NCBI GenBank assembly: GCA_021805565.1
Contig: JAJZFA010000060.1
Coordinates: 1 to 64,000 of the forward strand
Length of the DNA stretch: 64,000 nt
Direction of reading: 5' to 3'
Origin: Pseudomonadota bacterium
Lineage (GTDB): Bacteria; Pseudomonadota; Alphaproteobacteria; Acetobacterales; Acetobacteraceae
Shown here: piece by piece, positions 33,896 through 42,641 of the stretch
Position numbering within the stretch: position 1 is the first letter of the stretch
How the letters are laid out: each line of letters opens with the position of its first letter
Made by a program: the position numbers and the translations under genes
The notes under the pieces: generated by a model
The model's database searches: none
Told to the model about the DNA's origin: nothing
The model's input: only the letters and a program-made list of their open reading frames with translations

Positions 33896-35122
33896 CTATT
33901 CCGCCACGTGGCCGGGCGTCCACGCGCGCGCCGACCGGTCGGGAACGTCGAGAAACGCGAGCTGCCAGCGCATTTCGTCGTCGGACAGCGGAAAGACACC
34001 CTCCTGCACGGGCCGCATCACCAGGTCGGGCGTCAGATGGGCCAGCGCGACTTGCAGCACAACCGAGGTTTCAACCGATAGCCCGGCTTTCCAGGCCAGG
34101 CTGACCATGCCCTTGGCACTGCGCAGCGCGCAGGCCCGCTCGATGACCGCCACGGGCACGTCAGCCTTGACCGCCAGCATCGCCGTTGCTTCCACGCCCG
34201 CATTGCGCCGCAAGGCATCCACGATCGCGGCGTCGCCGATCATACCTTTCCGCTGCAATGCCTGCGCGCGGGCGCGTTCCTGCCGGTCTTCGCCGGCCGC
34301 CGGCGGTGGCGGTGGCGGCGGACGCTGCGATCCAAGCGCGGCGCTGACCAGCCGGGCAACCTTGGGATCGATATCGCGCCGCGCCGCGAGTGTTTCCAGC
34401 AGATTGCCGGTGACGATCTCGGCCAGCATGCGCTGGGCGCGCGGCGGCAGATGCGGGCGGTTGACCAAGGGGGCCTGCCACCCGGCCTGCTGTTCCGACT
34501 GGGCAGCCAGCGCATCCAGCGTAGCTTCGCGAATTTGCGCCGTTGGGTTCGACAGCAGCGCCTGGACCGCCGCCGAATCGCCCACGCCCGCCACCGCATC
34601 CGACACAGCCGCATCGATACGCGGCCGGTTCGCAACCGCCAGGATGGTCGTTTGCGGCGGATCGGTCGCAATCAGCGTCACCAGATCTTCGGATGTCAGC
34701 ATCGGCGAGAACCGGATTACCGGCTCGCACACCATCACCGCCGGGTCGTGTGCCAGCCGCAGAACGATGTCGCGCGGCCCGTCGGGCAGGTGCTTGACCG
34801 CTTCGGCCAGATTGATGCGCACCCGCAACGCAGCATCGGCCACCATCGCGGTCAGATTGGCCACCGCATCGCTTTGCGCCCGCTGACGGTCCTGGCCCGA
34901 CAGGTTCGGAGTCAGCGTCGATAGCTTGCGGCCGAGGATGGTGCGTACCCGAGCATCGGTATCGGCTGCCAGCAGTGCGCCGATCTCATCTGGCAGTGCC
35001 GGGTTCATTGCCAGGCTCGCGCGCACGGTCACCGACGGATCGTGCGCCAGTGCCCACAGGACTTCGGGACTGGTCGTCTCGCAGGCACCCTGCCGAACGC
35101 GCGTTGCCTCATCGCCGCCCAT
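33896..35122 (-). CDS. DUF2336 domain-containing protein
   Basis: A 408-residue, soluble, helical-repeat protein of the DUF2336 class found mainly in alphaproteobacteria. HEAT-like repeats are visible: ALAHDPSVTVRASLAMNPAL, LLAADTDARVRTILGRKLS and AHDPAVMVCEPVIRFSPML. A run of eight prolines occurs near residue 270. The start ATG overlaps the stop of the PAS-GGDEF gene by one base, so both are translated together. DUF2336 genes often lie beside c-di-GMP or two-component genes; no activity is known. The final residues are uncertain because another frame stays open past the stop (see rejected list). Confidence 0.82.
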   Translation of the reverse strand: MGGDEATRVRQGACETTSPEVLWALAHDPSVTVRASLAMNPALPDEIGALLAADTDARVRTILGRKLSTLTPNLSGQDRQRAQSDAVANLTAMVADAALRVRINLAEAVKHLPDGPRDIVLRLAHDPAVMVCEPVIRFSPMLTSEDLVTLIATDPPQTTILAVANRPRIDAAVSDAVAGVGDSAAVQALLSNPTAQIREATLDALAAQSEQQAGWQAPLVNRPHLPPRAQRMLAEIVTGNLLETLAARRDIDPKVARLVSAALGSQRPPPPPPPAAGEDRQERARAQALQRKGMIGDAAIVDALRRNAGVEATAMLAVKADVPVAVIERACALRSAKGMVSLAWKAGLSVETSVVLQVALAHLTPDLVMRPVQEGVFPLSDDEMRWQLAFLDVPDRSARAWTPGHVAE

Positions 35123-36522
35123 CAGGCGCCGTCCAGAAGCGACACCCGCCAGTGGCGGCGGCCGGTCCGCTTCACTTCGTACATCGCCATGTCGGCGCGC
35201 CACAGCAAAGCTTCGATCGTCTCATGGCTGCCGGGCGTCCGCGTGGCGATTCCGACCGACACCCCCAACTTTGGAAACGGCTCCGGCAGGATCGCCTGCA
35301 ACTCCGCGGGTGCGGCCTTGCACAAAGTGTCGGCGCGCTCCGCCGCCGTCATGTGATCGGCGCCGTCCAGCCACACCGCGAATTCATCCCCGCCAAGCCG
35401 AGTCACCAGATCGCTCGGCCGCACCAGGGTCAACAGCAGCGCGGCAAGATGTGTCAAAACCCGATCGCCCACACCGTGGCCAAGCCGGTCGTTCACCGCC
35501 TTGAACGAATCCATATCGACGAACATCAGCGTTCCCGGTTCGGCTATGCGGTCCAGCCTGGCGATCTGGCGGCGCATCTGGTCGATGAACGCACGGCGAT
35601 TGAGCAGGCCGGTCAACGGATCGGTGCGAGCCTGATGCACCATTTCCTGCTGGAGGGATTCGTATTCCAGGATCATGCGCACGATATAAACCGCCGACCC
35701 GATCAGGATTTTGTCCTCCTCATCCCAGGGACGCGCGCTATTGCCGCGCCAGATCGCCAGCCCGGCATGGGCGCTGAATCGCGTCTGGCAGCCCACCGCC
35801 AACACGATGCGCCCGTCAGGATTGGCGGCGCCAGACGGTTCGGACCCCGCACGGGCCAGCAGCCGGGCTGTTGTGGCGAGAACCAACGACGCGTTCGGCC
35901 CGCAGTCGTGCAGCACCTCGGCTGGACCGTCGCTGGCCGCCGCGCCGACCACCGCGGCGCCCTCGGCACCCAGGGCATGGACCAGCGCCAGCAGTGCGGC
36001 ATCCATCATCCGGTCGGCACCGGTCTCCCTGGCGATCAAGGTAAGGATATGATGCAGAACCTGTCCGCGCCGCAGCCGGCCGGCCAGGCGAGAGACTTGT
36101 GCATCGCTGTCGGTCAGATCGACGCCGATGCCGCGCGCACCGGTCACAGCGCCGGCGGCATCGTAAACCGGCGTGGCAGACAACGCGATCAGCGCGAGGC
36201 CGCCATCGGCGCGACGCAGCCACATCCGGTGCCGGCGTACGTCGGCCGCCGGGAAAAACGGATTGAAAGCAACGCCGGCGACATCTTCGGCCACCAGAAA
36301 CGTGGAAGGCTCGCCGATCAGCATGGCAGCCGACCAGCCCAGCACCGTGTCGGGAATCATGAAAACAAACCGGCCTTCGGCGTCGGTCTCGAACGCAAGA
36401 TCGGCCGCCAGACCGACCAGATGCTGCCAGCGCTGGCGGCTTTCCATCAGCGCGCCGCGCAGGCTGTCGCGCGGCGGGTTCGGCCGCGGGGCGGCAGCAG
36501 GATCGGCAAGCAATTCGGTCAT
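35122..36522 (-). CDS. PAS-GAF-GGDEF diguanylate cyclase
   Basis: The 466-residue protein has a PAS domain at about 28-140 (FETDAEGRFVFMIPDTVLGW), a GAF-like domain at about 150-290 and a GGDEF domain at about 300-460 (ARTDPLTGLLNRRAFIDQM). The active site is intact, RLGGDEFAVWL, and an inhibitory RxxD site (RPSD) lies five residues before GGDEF. No EAL domain or membrane helix is seen. It should make c-di-GMP from GTP in response to a ligand or redox state sensed by PAS/GAF. It is coupled to the DUF2336 gene. Confidence 0.92.
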   Translation of the reverse strand: MTELLADPAAAPRPNPPRDSLRGALMESRQRWQHLVGLAADLAFETDAEGRFVFMIPDTVLGWSAAMLIGEPSTFLVAEDVAGVAFNPFFPAADVRRHRMWLRRADGGLALIALSATPVYDAAGAVTGARGIGVDLTDSDAQVSRLAGRLRRGQVLHHILTLIARETGADRMMDAALLALVHALGAEGAAVVGAAASDGPAEVLHDCGPNASLVLATTARLLARAGSEPSGAANPDGRIVLAVGCQTRFSAHAGLAIWRGNSARPWDEEDKILIGSAVYIVRMILEYESLQQEMVHQARTDPLTGLLNRRAFIDQMRRQIARLDRIAEPGTLMFVDMDSFKAVNDRLGHGVGDRVLTHLAALLLTLVRPSDLVTRLGGDEFAVWLDGADHMTAAERADTLCKAAPAELQAILPEPFPKLGVSVGIATRTPGSHETIEALLWRADMAMYEVKRTGRRHWRVSLLDGA

Positions 36523-36694
36523 GCGCGGCGGGTCCCGGCGAAGCAGGCGCGGATGACACCACGAAAAGATTAACGAAAGGTTGCCGGCGCCGGTTTAATT
36601 TTTCTCGGCACCAGCCGCCAGGGGGTTTGTTCGGCAACCAGCGCCGCCGGTTGAGGTGCCGCGGATATCCTGGCTTCTATCGCGGATTTTGCCC

Positions 36695-37234
36695 TTACAG
36701 GCCGCGGCGCGGCAGCCAGGCAGCGAAGCGATTGGCGTTATCGATCGCCTCGGCTTCAACCGCCGCGCTGTCGCGGACATAGCGTTCGGCGAAACCCTGA
36801 ATGCCCCACCTTTGGTATTGCATTGCGTGGGTCAATTCGTGCGCCCAAACCTTCAATCCGGTCTCGGCCACCCGCCCGGACCTGAACAGCACCACCTCGC
36901 CCAGCGTGATCGCGGTCGCGTCGCCATAGGCGAACGCCAGCGCCGGCAAGGTCAGCGCACGCGCGCCGCCGGCGGCGAAGCGGCATCGCCGCAACAGCGA
37001 ATCCGGGAAATAGCCCAGCAGGGCGCGATAGACCGAAGGCGGCACCGGCTGCACGCCATCGGCGATGGCCTGCTGGCGCGCATCCTCGATCATGCCGGCC
37101 AGTGCGCCGGCCGCGTAGGTCAGCAATGCGGGGGGCAAGTCCGGCTGGGCACGCGCGGGAAACGCCCCGATCAGGCCGGCTAACACGACGAAACGGCGCG
37201 GAAGCAAGGGGAACAAACCATCATGGTGGGACAT
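36695..37234 (-). CDS. DUF4157 domain protein with HExxH-like metal motif and signal peptide
   Basis: The 179-residue protein has a short hydrophobic N-terminus (FVVLAGLIGAFPARAQ) that looks like a signal peptide. The core reads ITLGEVVLFRSGR then WAHELTHAMQYQRWG, the DUF4157 motif, where HELTH would bind zinc as in metallopeptidases. It is probably periplasmic. Many DUF4157 proteins belong to toxin delivery systems, but this single-domain exported form stands alone between the diguanylate cyclase and coq7. Protease activity is possible, not shown. Confidence 0.85.
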   Translation of the reverse strand: MSHHDGLFPLLPRRFVVLAGLIGAFPARAQPDLPPALLTYAAGALAGMIEDARQQAIADGVQPVPPSVYRALLGYFPDSLLRRCRFAAGGARALTLPALAFAYGDATAITLGEVVLFRSGRVAETGLKVWAHELTHAMQYQRWGIQGFAERYVRDSAAVEAEAIDNANRFAAWLPRRGL

Positions 37235-37408
37235 TCATCATCCCATCGCGTCGAAAGCCCGTCAGGAATGTGGCGACATCGCGACGTTTACGCGATGTCC
37301 GGCAATAATCGATCCGGATGGCGGGATCGGACATGCCCTGACCCTTTGCCCGACCGGGCAGCTTAATCGGCGTGCCGGCGCACTAATGGCCGACGCTGCC
37401 CTTGCGGC

Positions 37409-37948
37409 TCAGATTCGCTCGCTGATCGCGATGGCCGCCCTACAGCCGGCCTTGATCGCGCGCGACAACAGCCGGTATCCCGGCGCCTGCTCCGCGCCAT
37501 GTTCCAGGCCGATATCGCGGTGTTCCCGCTCCTCGGTCCGGAAGGTTTCGACGGTTTGCCGCAGATGCGGTTCCGTTTCGCCCAGGGCTTCGAGTTGTGC
37601 GGAATAATGGTCGTCGATCGCTTCTTCCACCGCCACGGTGCAGGCCATCGCCGCCTTCTCGCCCAGTGCGGCGGTCACCGCCCCCAAGGCAAAACCGGCC
37701 AGATGCCAAACCGGCAACAACGCCGTTGGCCGCACCCGGCGATCCGCGATCATGGTATCGAATGTCCGCAAATGCACCTGTTCCTGGGCCTGCATGTGCC
37801 GGATCGTGTCGCCCTTGCCGCCGCGTCCCAGCACCGCCAGTTGGCCGGCGTAGATCCGCGTGGCGCCGTATTCGCCGGCGTGATCCACCCTGATCATCCG
37901 AGCGATCCTGGCGTTGTCGTCCAAATCCCCTGGAAGTCCGCCGGTCAT
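37409..37948 (-). CDS. coq7: Demethoxyubiquinone hydroxylase (Coq7 family)
   Basis: The 179-residue protein is a ferritin-like di-iron enzyme with the family's glutamate/histidine motifs: VDHAGEYGATRIYAGQ, then QEQVHLRTFD, AVEEAIDDHY and TEEREHRDIGLEHG. It hydroxylates the demethoxyubiquinone ring late in ubiquinone synthesis, at the inner membrane. The ATG overlaps the dsbB stop (ATGA). It ends near the amino acids AISERI, the usual place. Confidence 0.93.
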   Translation of the reverse strand: MTGGLPGDLDDNARIARMIRVDHAGEYGATRIYAGQLAVLGRGGKGDTIRHMQAQEQVHLRTFDTMIADRRVRPTALLPVWHLAGFALGAVTAALGEKAAMACTVAVEEAIDDHYSAQLEALGETEPHLRQTVETFRTEEREHRDIGLEHGAEQAPGYRLLSRAIKAGCRAAIAISERI

Positions 37949-38445
37949 CGCCTGCTCCTGTGCCTGAACAGCGAAATGGCGAGGATCGCGGCGAATACCA
38001 GTGCAAACAGCATGTTCAGTGCCGCCATCGAAACCGGCAGGCCCGGAATCAGGAAGGTGGGGTCGTCGCACGGTTTCGATGGACGATCCGGCATCGATGC
38101 GAGGCGGTCGGCGAGCGACGCGCCCCCGATATGCGGTGCGGCGCATTCCGGCAGCGGGCTGGGCCACCAGTGAAATTCCACCCCGACGTGAATCGCGGCG
38201 ACGCCCGCGCCCGCCAGCAGCGCCAGAATCGCGCCGGTCAAAACAATCCGCCCAAGCCCGTTCGGAATCACGGCGGCGAGCAGGCCCAGCACGATGACGA
38301 TGCGGTACGGCCAGCGTTCCACCAGACACAGCGCGCAGGGCACCAGCCCGCCCCAACGCTCCGACCCATAAGCGACGCCAAGAGCCGCCGCCGCCGCCAG
38401 GGCGGTGAGAAGGGCAATGGTCCGGGGGGCGGTGGAGTTCTGCAT
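37945..38445 (-). CDS. dsbB: Disulfide bond formation protein DsbB
   Basis: A 166-residue inner-membrane protein with four helices. The first periplasmic pair of cysteines is in LVPCALCLVERWPYR and the second pair in PECAAPH and KPCDDPTFLIPGLP. It reoxidises DsbA and passes electrons to ubiquinone. Pairing with coq7 in an overlapping operon makes sense because ubiquinone is its electron acceptor. It is divergent from the glutathione transferase gene. Confidence 0.92.
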   Translation of the reverse strand: MQNSTAPRTIALLTALAAAAALGVAYGSERWGGLVPCALCLVERWPYRIVIVLGLLAAVIPNGLGRIVLTGAILALLAGAGVAAIHVGVEFHWWPSPLPECAAPHIGGASLADRLASMPDRPSKPCDDPTFLIPGLPVSMAALNMLFALVFAAILAISLFRHRSRR

Positions 38446-38539
38446 GGGTTTGCCGTGTGCCCCGGCTGTTCGCCCGGCGCAAGTTGCCGGGCAAGGACGG
38501 TCCGGTTACTCTTATGTTTGCCTTCGGGGAGGAACCATC

Positions 38540-39178
38540 GTGCAACGCATCGTCTGGGGCCGGACAACATCCAGCAACGTGATGAAAGTGCTCTGGGGAC
38601 TGGACGAACTCGGCCTGCCATACCAGCGCGTCGATGCCGGCGGATCGTTCGGCGGCACCAATACGCCGGCCTACCGGGCAATGAACCCAACCGGGCTGGT
38701 GCCAACGCTGCAAGAAGGCGACTTCGCGCTGTGGGAGAGCAACGCCATCCTGCGCTATCTATGCGGGACGCATCCCGCCGGATCGGCACTTTGGCCGGCC
38801 GACGATCGTGCCAGGGCAAACATCGACCGGTGGATGGACGCCCAGCAGACGGTGCTGAATCGCCCGATGACCGGCGTTTTCTGGGGCCTGGTTCGCACCC
38901 CGGCCGACAAGCGCGACCTGAACGCGGTGGCGGCCGCGATCGAGGAAACCGCCCGGGCATGGAGCCTGATCGAAACCGTGTTGCGCCAGCACGATTTCAT
39001 CGCCGGAGCGGACTTCACGCTGTGCGACATTCCGTGGGGCGTACACGCGCATCGCTGGTTTGGCATGCAATATTATGGCCTGACCCGCCCGGACATGCCC
39101 GCCCTGCGGGCGTGGTACGACCGGCTGTGCCGGCGTCCCGCGTATCGGGACTGCGTCCTCGCCACGCCCATCGTATAA
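38540..39178 (+). CDS. Glutathione S-transferase family protein
   Basis: The 212-residue protein has an N-terminal thioredoxin-like domain (RIVWGRTTSSNVMKVLWGL; NPTGLVPTLQEG; LWESNAILRYL, the last holding the glutathione-binding Glu-Ser) and a C-terminal helical domain (FIAGADFTLCDIPWGVH). I start it at GTG 38540, after GGGAGGAA; there is no ATG near. The substrate is unknown. It lies 94 bases from the divergent dsbB gene. Confidence 0.88.
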   Translation: MQRIVWGRTTSSNVMKVLWGLDELGLPYQRVDAGGSFGGTNTPAYRAMNPTGLVPTLQEGDFALWESNAILRYLCGTHPAGSALWPADDRARANIDRWMDAQQTVLNRPMTGVFWGLVRTPADKRDLNAVAAAIEETARAWSLIETVLRQHDFIAGADFTLCDIPWGVHAHRWFGMQYYGLTRPDMPALRAWYDRLCRRPAYRDCVLATPIV

Positions 39179-39288
39179 AGCTCTGGCCCGGCCGGCGCGC
39201 GCCGTGCGACAACGGTCAGACGTCAGCGATCGGATGCAGCGGATTCGCGTCTGGCCTGCTCACCCCTCCCGAAGGATATCGTTCCAGC

Positions 39289-40251
39289 ATGCACGTTTCC
39301 GCCGGCCAAACCGATCGGGCGACCCGCCTGCAACTGCCGGCTTCGGTCAATCGCCGCCGTGTGGTCTGGTCCTATGCCATCACCGTCGCGGTTTACCATG
39401 CGATCGCCGTGCTCGCGCTGGTGCCCTGGTTTTTCAGTTGGACCGGCGTCGCGCTGGCGATCGGCGGCGTCTATGTCTTCGGCGGTCTCGGCATCAATTT
39501 GTGCTATCATCGTCTGCTGACCCATCGCGGGCTCGTGGTCCCGAAATGGCTGGAATACGCATTCGCCATTCTGGGCGTCTGTTCCATGCAGGATACCCCG
39601 GCACGCTGGGTCGCCGTTCACCGGCGCCATCATGAACATTCCGACCGGCGGGACGATCCGCACAGTCCGCTGGCGGGTTTCCTGTGGGGCCATGTCGGCT
39701 GGATGCTGGCGGAGAACGCCGATCTGGTCCGGCTGCGAATCTACGACCGTTACGCGAAGGATATCTTGCGCGATCCGTTCTATCGCCGGCTGGAACGGAC
39801 GTTGCTGTACCCGGTCATCGTGGTGTCGTCCTGGGCGGTGTTTTTCCTGGCCGGGCTGGGCGCCGGGTTGCTGGCAGGCAACGGTGCGGCGGCGGCGGCG
39901 CAATTCGGCGCCAGCCTGCTGATCTGGGGCGTGTTCGTGCGAATCGTGCTGGTGTGGCACATCACCTGGTCGGTGAATTCGTTGGCGCATGTGTGGGGCT
40001 ACCAGAATTACGACACCGGCGAGCAAAGCCGCAACAACTGGTTCGTCGCCATCCTCACCAGCGGCGAAGGCTGGCACAACAACCATCACGCCGACGCCCG
40101 TTCCGCCCGGCACGGCCACCGGTGGTGGGAAATCGATCTGATTTACGCGTTCGTGCGCGGGCTGGAGGCGGTGGGGCTGGCGAAAGATGTATGCCGGCCA
40201 GATCGCCGGACGATCGCCCGATTGCCAAAGCGGCTCGGTTCGACCCCATAG
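39289..40251 (+). CDS. Acyl-CoA/acyl-lipid desaturase (membrane fatty acid desaturase)
   Basis: A 320-residue membrane di-iron enzyme with three histidine boxes: HRLLTHRG, HRRHHEHSD and WHNNHHAD. Four membrane helices flank them. It should introduce a delta-9-type double bond into fatty acyl chains in the cytoplasmic membrane. The start MHVSAGQ follows GAAGGATATC at a good distance. The stop lies 11 bases from the end of the convergent liv system 3 operon. Confidence 0.92.
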   Translation: MHVSAGQTDRATRLQLPASVNRRRVVWSYAITVAVYHAIAVLALVPWFFSWTGVALAIGGVYVFGGLGINLCYHRLLTHRGLVVPKWLEYAFAILGVCSMQDTPARWVAVHRRHHEHSDRRDDPHSPLAGFLWGHVGWMLAENADLVRLRIYDRYAKDILRDPFYRRLERTLLYPVIVVSSWAVFFLAGLGAGLLAGNGAAAAAQFGASLLIWGVFVRIVLVWHITWSVNSLAHVWGYQNYDTGEQSRNNWFVAILTSGEGWHNNHHADARSARHGHRWWEIDLIYAFVRGLEAVGLAKDVCRPDRRTIARLPKRLGSTP

Positions 40252-40262
40252 GCGACACCGGC

Positions 40263-41012
40263 TCACCCACCGAGGTAGAACTGGCGGATCAACTCGTTAT
40301 TGTTCAGCGCGTCCGCCGAGTCGCCCTCGAATTCGATGTGTCCGTGAACGATCACATAGCCGCGGTCGGCGATCCGGATCGCCTGGGTGAAGTTCTGCTC
40401 CGCCATCAGGACAGTCAGTTGAAAACTGTCCTTCAGCTCCTTGATCTTGTCGATCGTGCGCGCGACCAGCAGCGGTGCCAGCCCAACCGACGGCTCATCG
40501 ATCAACAAAAGCCGCGGCGCCGACATCAGGGCACGCCCGAGCGCCAGCATCTGCTGCTCGCCGCCGCTCATGGACCCGGCAAGCTGGCGGCGGCGTTCGG
40601 CCAGCCTTGGAAAAACCTCGAAACAGAACGCCAGGTTCTGCTTGATCGAGGGGCGCGCCTTCTTGCGGAAGGCACCCATCAACAGGTTTTCGGTGACGGT
40701 CAGGCGAGGAAACAGCCGGCGTCCTTCCGGCACGAACCCGATCCCCAGATCGACGATCGCCTCGGTGGACATCCCGGTCAGTTCGTGCGCCGACCCGTCG
40801 ATCGTGGCGACGATCGATCCGCCGGTGGGCCGCACCAGCCCCATGATGCACTTCATCAGCGTCGATTTGCCGTTGCCGTTGGTGCCCAGCAGCGCGACGG
40901 TCTCACCCTCGCCGACCGCCAGCGACACGTCGTGCAAAATCCGCACGGCGCCATACCCGGCGTTCAGCCCGGCGATGGTCAGTTTAGCTGCCAAGGTAAG
41001 CCGCCACGACAT
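40263..41012 (-). CDS. livF: HAAT-family ABC transporter ATP-binding protein LivF (system 3)
   Basis: The ATPase has Walker A GTNGNGKST, signature MSGGEQQML, Walker B RLLLIDEPSVGLAP and AEQNFTQAI, typical of LivF. An ATG at 41012 gives 249 residues and a 29-base overlap with livG. TTG at 40994 would give a start closer to the family (KLTIAGLNAGYG) and is also possible. It carries a small extra segment after Walker A (IVATIDGSAHELTG). Last gene of the operon. Confidence 0.9.
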   Translation of the reverse strand: MSWRLTLAAKLTIAGLNAGYGAVRILHDVSLAVGEGETVALLGTNGNGKSTLMKCIMGLVRPTGGSIVATIDGSAHELTGMSTEAIVDLGIGFVPEGRRLFPRLTVTENLLMGAFRKKARPSIKQNLAFCFEVFPRLAERRRQLAGSMSGGEQQMLALGRALMSAPRLLLIDEPSVGLAPLLVARTIDKIKELKDSFQLTVLMAEQNFTQAIRIADRGYVIVHGHIEFEGDSADALNNNELIRQFYLGG

Positions 41013-41715
41013 CGGGTTGCCGCACAACCTCTTGCGGATCGCCGTCCGCGATCTTGCGCCCGGCGACCAGAACGACCAGCCGCTGAGAGAAGGCCAGCAC
41101 CGCCCGCATGATGTGTTCGATCATGACAATGGCGATGCCCTGCCCGTTTAGCGTCATCAGCAGGGCCAGAATATCGTCCACTTCGCGGTGCGACAGCCCG
41201 GCCATCACTTCGTCGGCGATCAGCAGGCGCGGTTCCGATGCCATGGCGCGCGCGAGTTCCAGCTTGCGCATTTCGATCTGAGTCAGATCGGCGGGTTTCC
41301 GGTCCGCCTTGTCCAGCAGCCCGACCATATTCAGCAGTTCCTCGCAGCGCCGCCGCGGATCGACCGCGACGCGGCCGGCCTTCACGTCGGCGGCATACAG
41401 GATCGGCACGCGGACATTGTCGGCCAGGGTCAGCGTGGGGAACGGCCGGGGCAACTGGAAGCTGCGCGCGATCCCCAGCCGGGTCCGGCGGTGCGCGGCC
41501 AGCCCATCCAGCGCATGGCCGCCGAATGTCACGTTGCCGGTGTCGTTGCGCAACGTGCCGCACAGGCAGTTGACCATCGTACTCTTACCGGACCCGTTCG
41601 GGCCGATCAGGCCCAGACGTTCCCCGGCTCCGACGGTTAAATCCACGTCCGACAGGGCGATGAAACCGCCAAATCGCTTGCCCAGGCCGGCCACGGTCAA
41701 CAACGCACCGGTCAT
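40984..41715 (-). CDS. livG: HAAT-family ABC transporter ATP-binding protein LivG (system 3)
   Basis: A 243-residue ATPase with Walker A GPNGSGKST, signature-like LTQIEMRKLELARAM in place of LSxGQ, Walker B RLLIADEVMAGLS and H-loop IEHIMRAVL. The signature loop is atypical but is seen in a subgroup of LivG proteins with DEVMAGL. The ATG overlaps the livM stop (ATGA). It pairs with LivF of system 3. Confidence 0.9.
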   Translation of the reverse strand: MTGALLTVAGLGKRFGGFIALSDVDLTVGAGERLGLIGPNGSGKSTMVNCLCGTLRNDTGNVTFGGHALDGLAAHRRTRLGIARSFQLPRPFPTLTLADNVRVPILYAADVKAGRVAVDPRRRCEELLNMVGLLDKADRKPADLTQIEMRKLELARAMASEPRLLIADEVMAGLSHREVDDILALLMTLNGQGIAIVMIEHIMRAVLAFSQRLVVLVAGRKIADGDPQEVVRQPDVVAAYLGS

Positions 41716-42641
41716 CGCTGGAACCACCCGACGATGCCCTTGGGGGCGGCGATCACGAAGCCGACCAGCAGCAGGCCCACCAGCAGCAGCGACAATGCCG
41801 ACGATATCGTCACCGTCGCCACCTGCTGCAATGTGCCCAAAAGCACCGCCCCGATCAGCGGACCCAGCCAGGTGGCGGTACCGCCGATCAGCGGCATGGC
41901 GATGGTGTTCACCGCATAGCTCAGGCTGAAGCCAGAGGCCGGATCGAGGTACGTCACGTAATACGGCAGCGGTGCCCCGGCCATACCCATCAGCCCGCCG
42001 GACAAAGCCGTTGCGATCAGTTTCAACCGCAATGTCGGCACGCCGGATGCCTCGGCCGCCGGTTCGTCGTCGCGGATGGCGGCAAACCCGTATCCCAGCC
42101 GCGAATGCTGGATAGCCCGGGCGACGACAACGGCAAGCACCGACAGCAGCAGCATGATAACGAACAAATACTGGATATAATCGCCAGGAAAAATCGGCGA
42201 CAGCCGGGGCCGCACGATATAGGCACCGCGCGACCCGCCGACGAAATTCCAGTTGGTGATCAGCGTTTGCGCGACGACCGCCATGGCCAGCGTCGCGATC
42301 GAGAAGAACGTGCCGCGCAGGCGCAGCGTCAGATACCCCATGCCAAGGCCGATCAGGGCGGAAATCGCGCCGCCCGCCAGCATCATCGCCGGCAGCGGCA
42401 ACACCGGAACGGTCTTGTGCAGCACAACGGTTGTATAGGCGCCCATGGCGAAGAACGCCGCGGTGCCGAAATTCACATAGCCGGTGTAGCCACCCAGAAT
42501 GTTCCACGCCGTGGCCAGCACCACATATTGCAGCACCACGTAGCCGGCGAAAAACACGTACGGATTGCCGATCGCCCTGGCGGCGGCGAATGTGACGGCC
42601 GCCGCCACCAGGGCCAGCAAACCAAAACGGATATTGCCCAT
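41712..42641 (-). CDS. livM: HAAT-family ABC transporter permease LivM (system 3)
   Basis: A 309-residue permease with the LivM segments NILGGYTGYVNFGTAAFFAM, HSRLGYGFAAIRDDEPAAEA (coupling loop) and MPLIGGTATWLGPLIGAVLL. Start at MGNIRFG overlaps the livH stop by one base (TGATG). Eight or more hydrophobic helices are visible. Confidence 0.9.
   Translation of the reverse strand: MGNIRFGLLALVAAAVTFAAARAIGNPYVFFAGYVVLQYVVLATAWNILGGYTGYVNFGTAAFFAMGAYTTVVLHKTVPVLPLPAMMLAGGAISALIGLGMGYLTLRLRGTFFSIATLAMAVVAQTLITNWNFVGGSRGAYIVRPRLSPIFPGDYIQYLFVIMLLLSVLAVVVARAIQHSRLGYGFAAIRDDEPAAEASGVPTLRLKLIATALSGGLMGMAGAPLPYYVTYLDPASGFSLSYAVNTIAMPLIGGTATWLGPLIGAVLLGTLQQVATVTISSALSLLLVGLLLVGFVIAAPKGIVGWFQR

Noticed and set aside
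33814-33999. Alternative frame past the DUF2336 stop, ending GPAPVEEDRYSLF
   Set aside because: It looks somewhat like a natural protein end and could mean a frameshift near 33900, but I have no homologue to compare and the current stop gives a sensible length. Not enough evidence to alter the gene.
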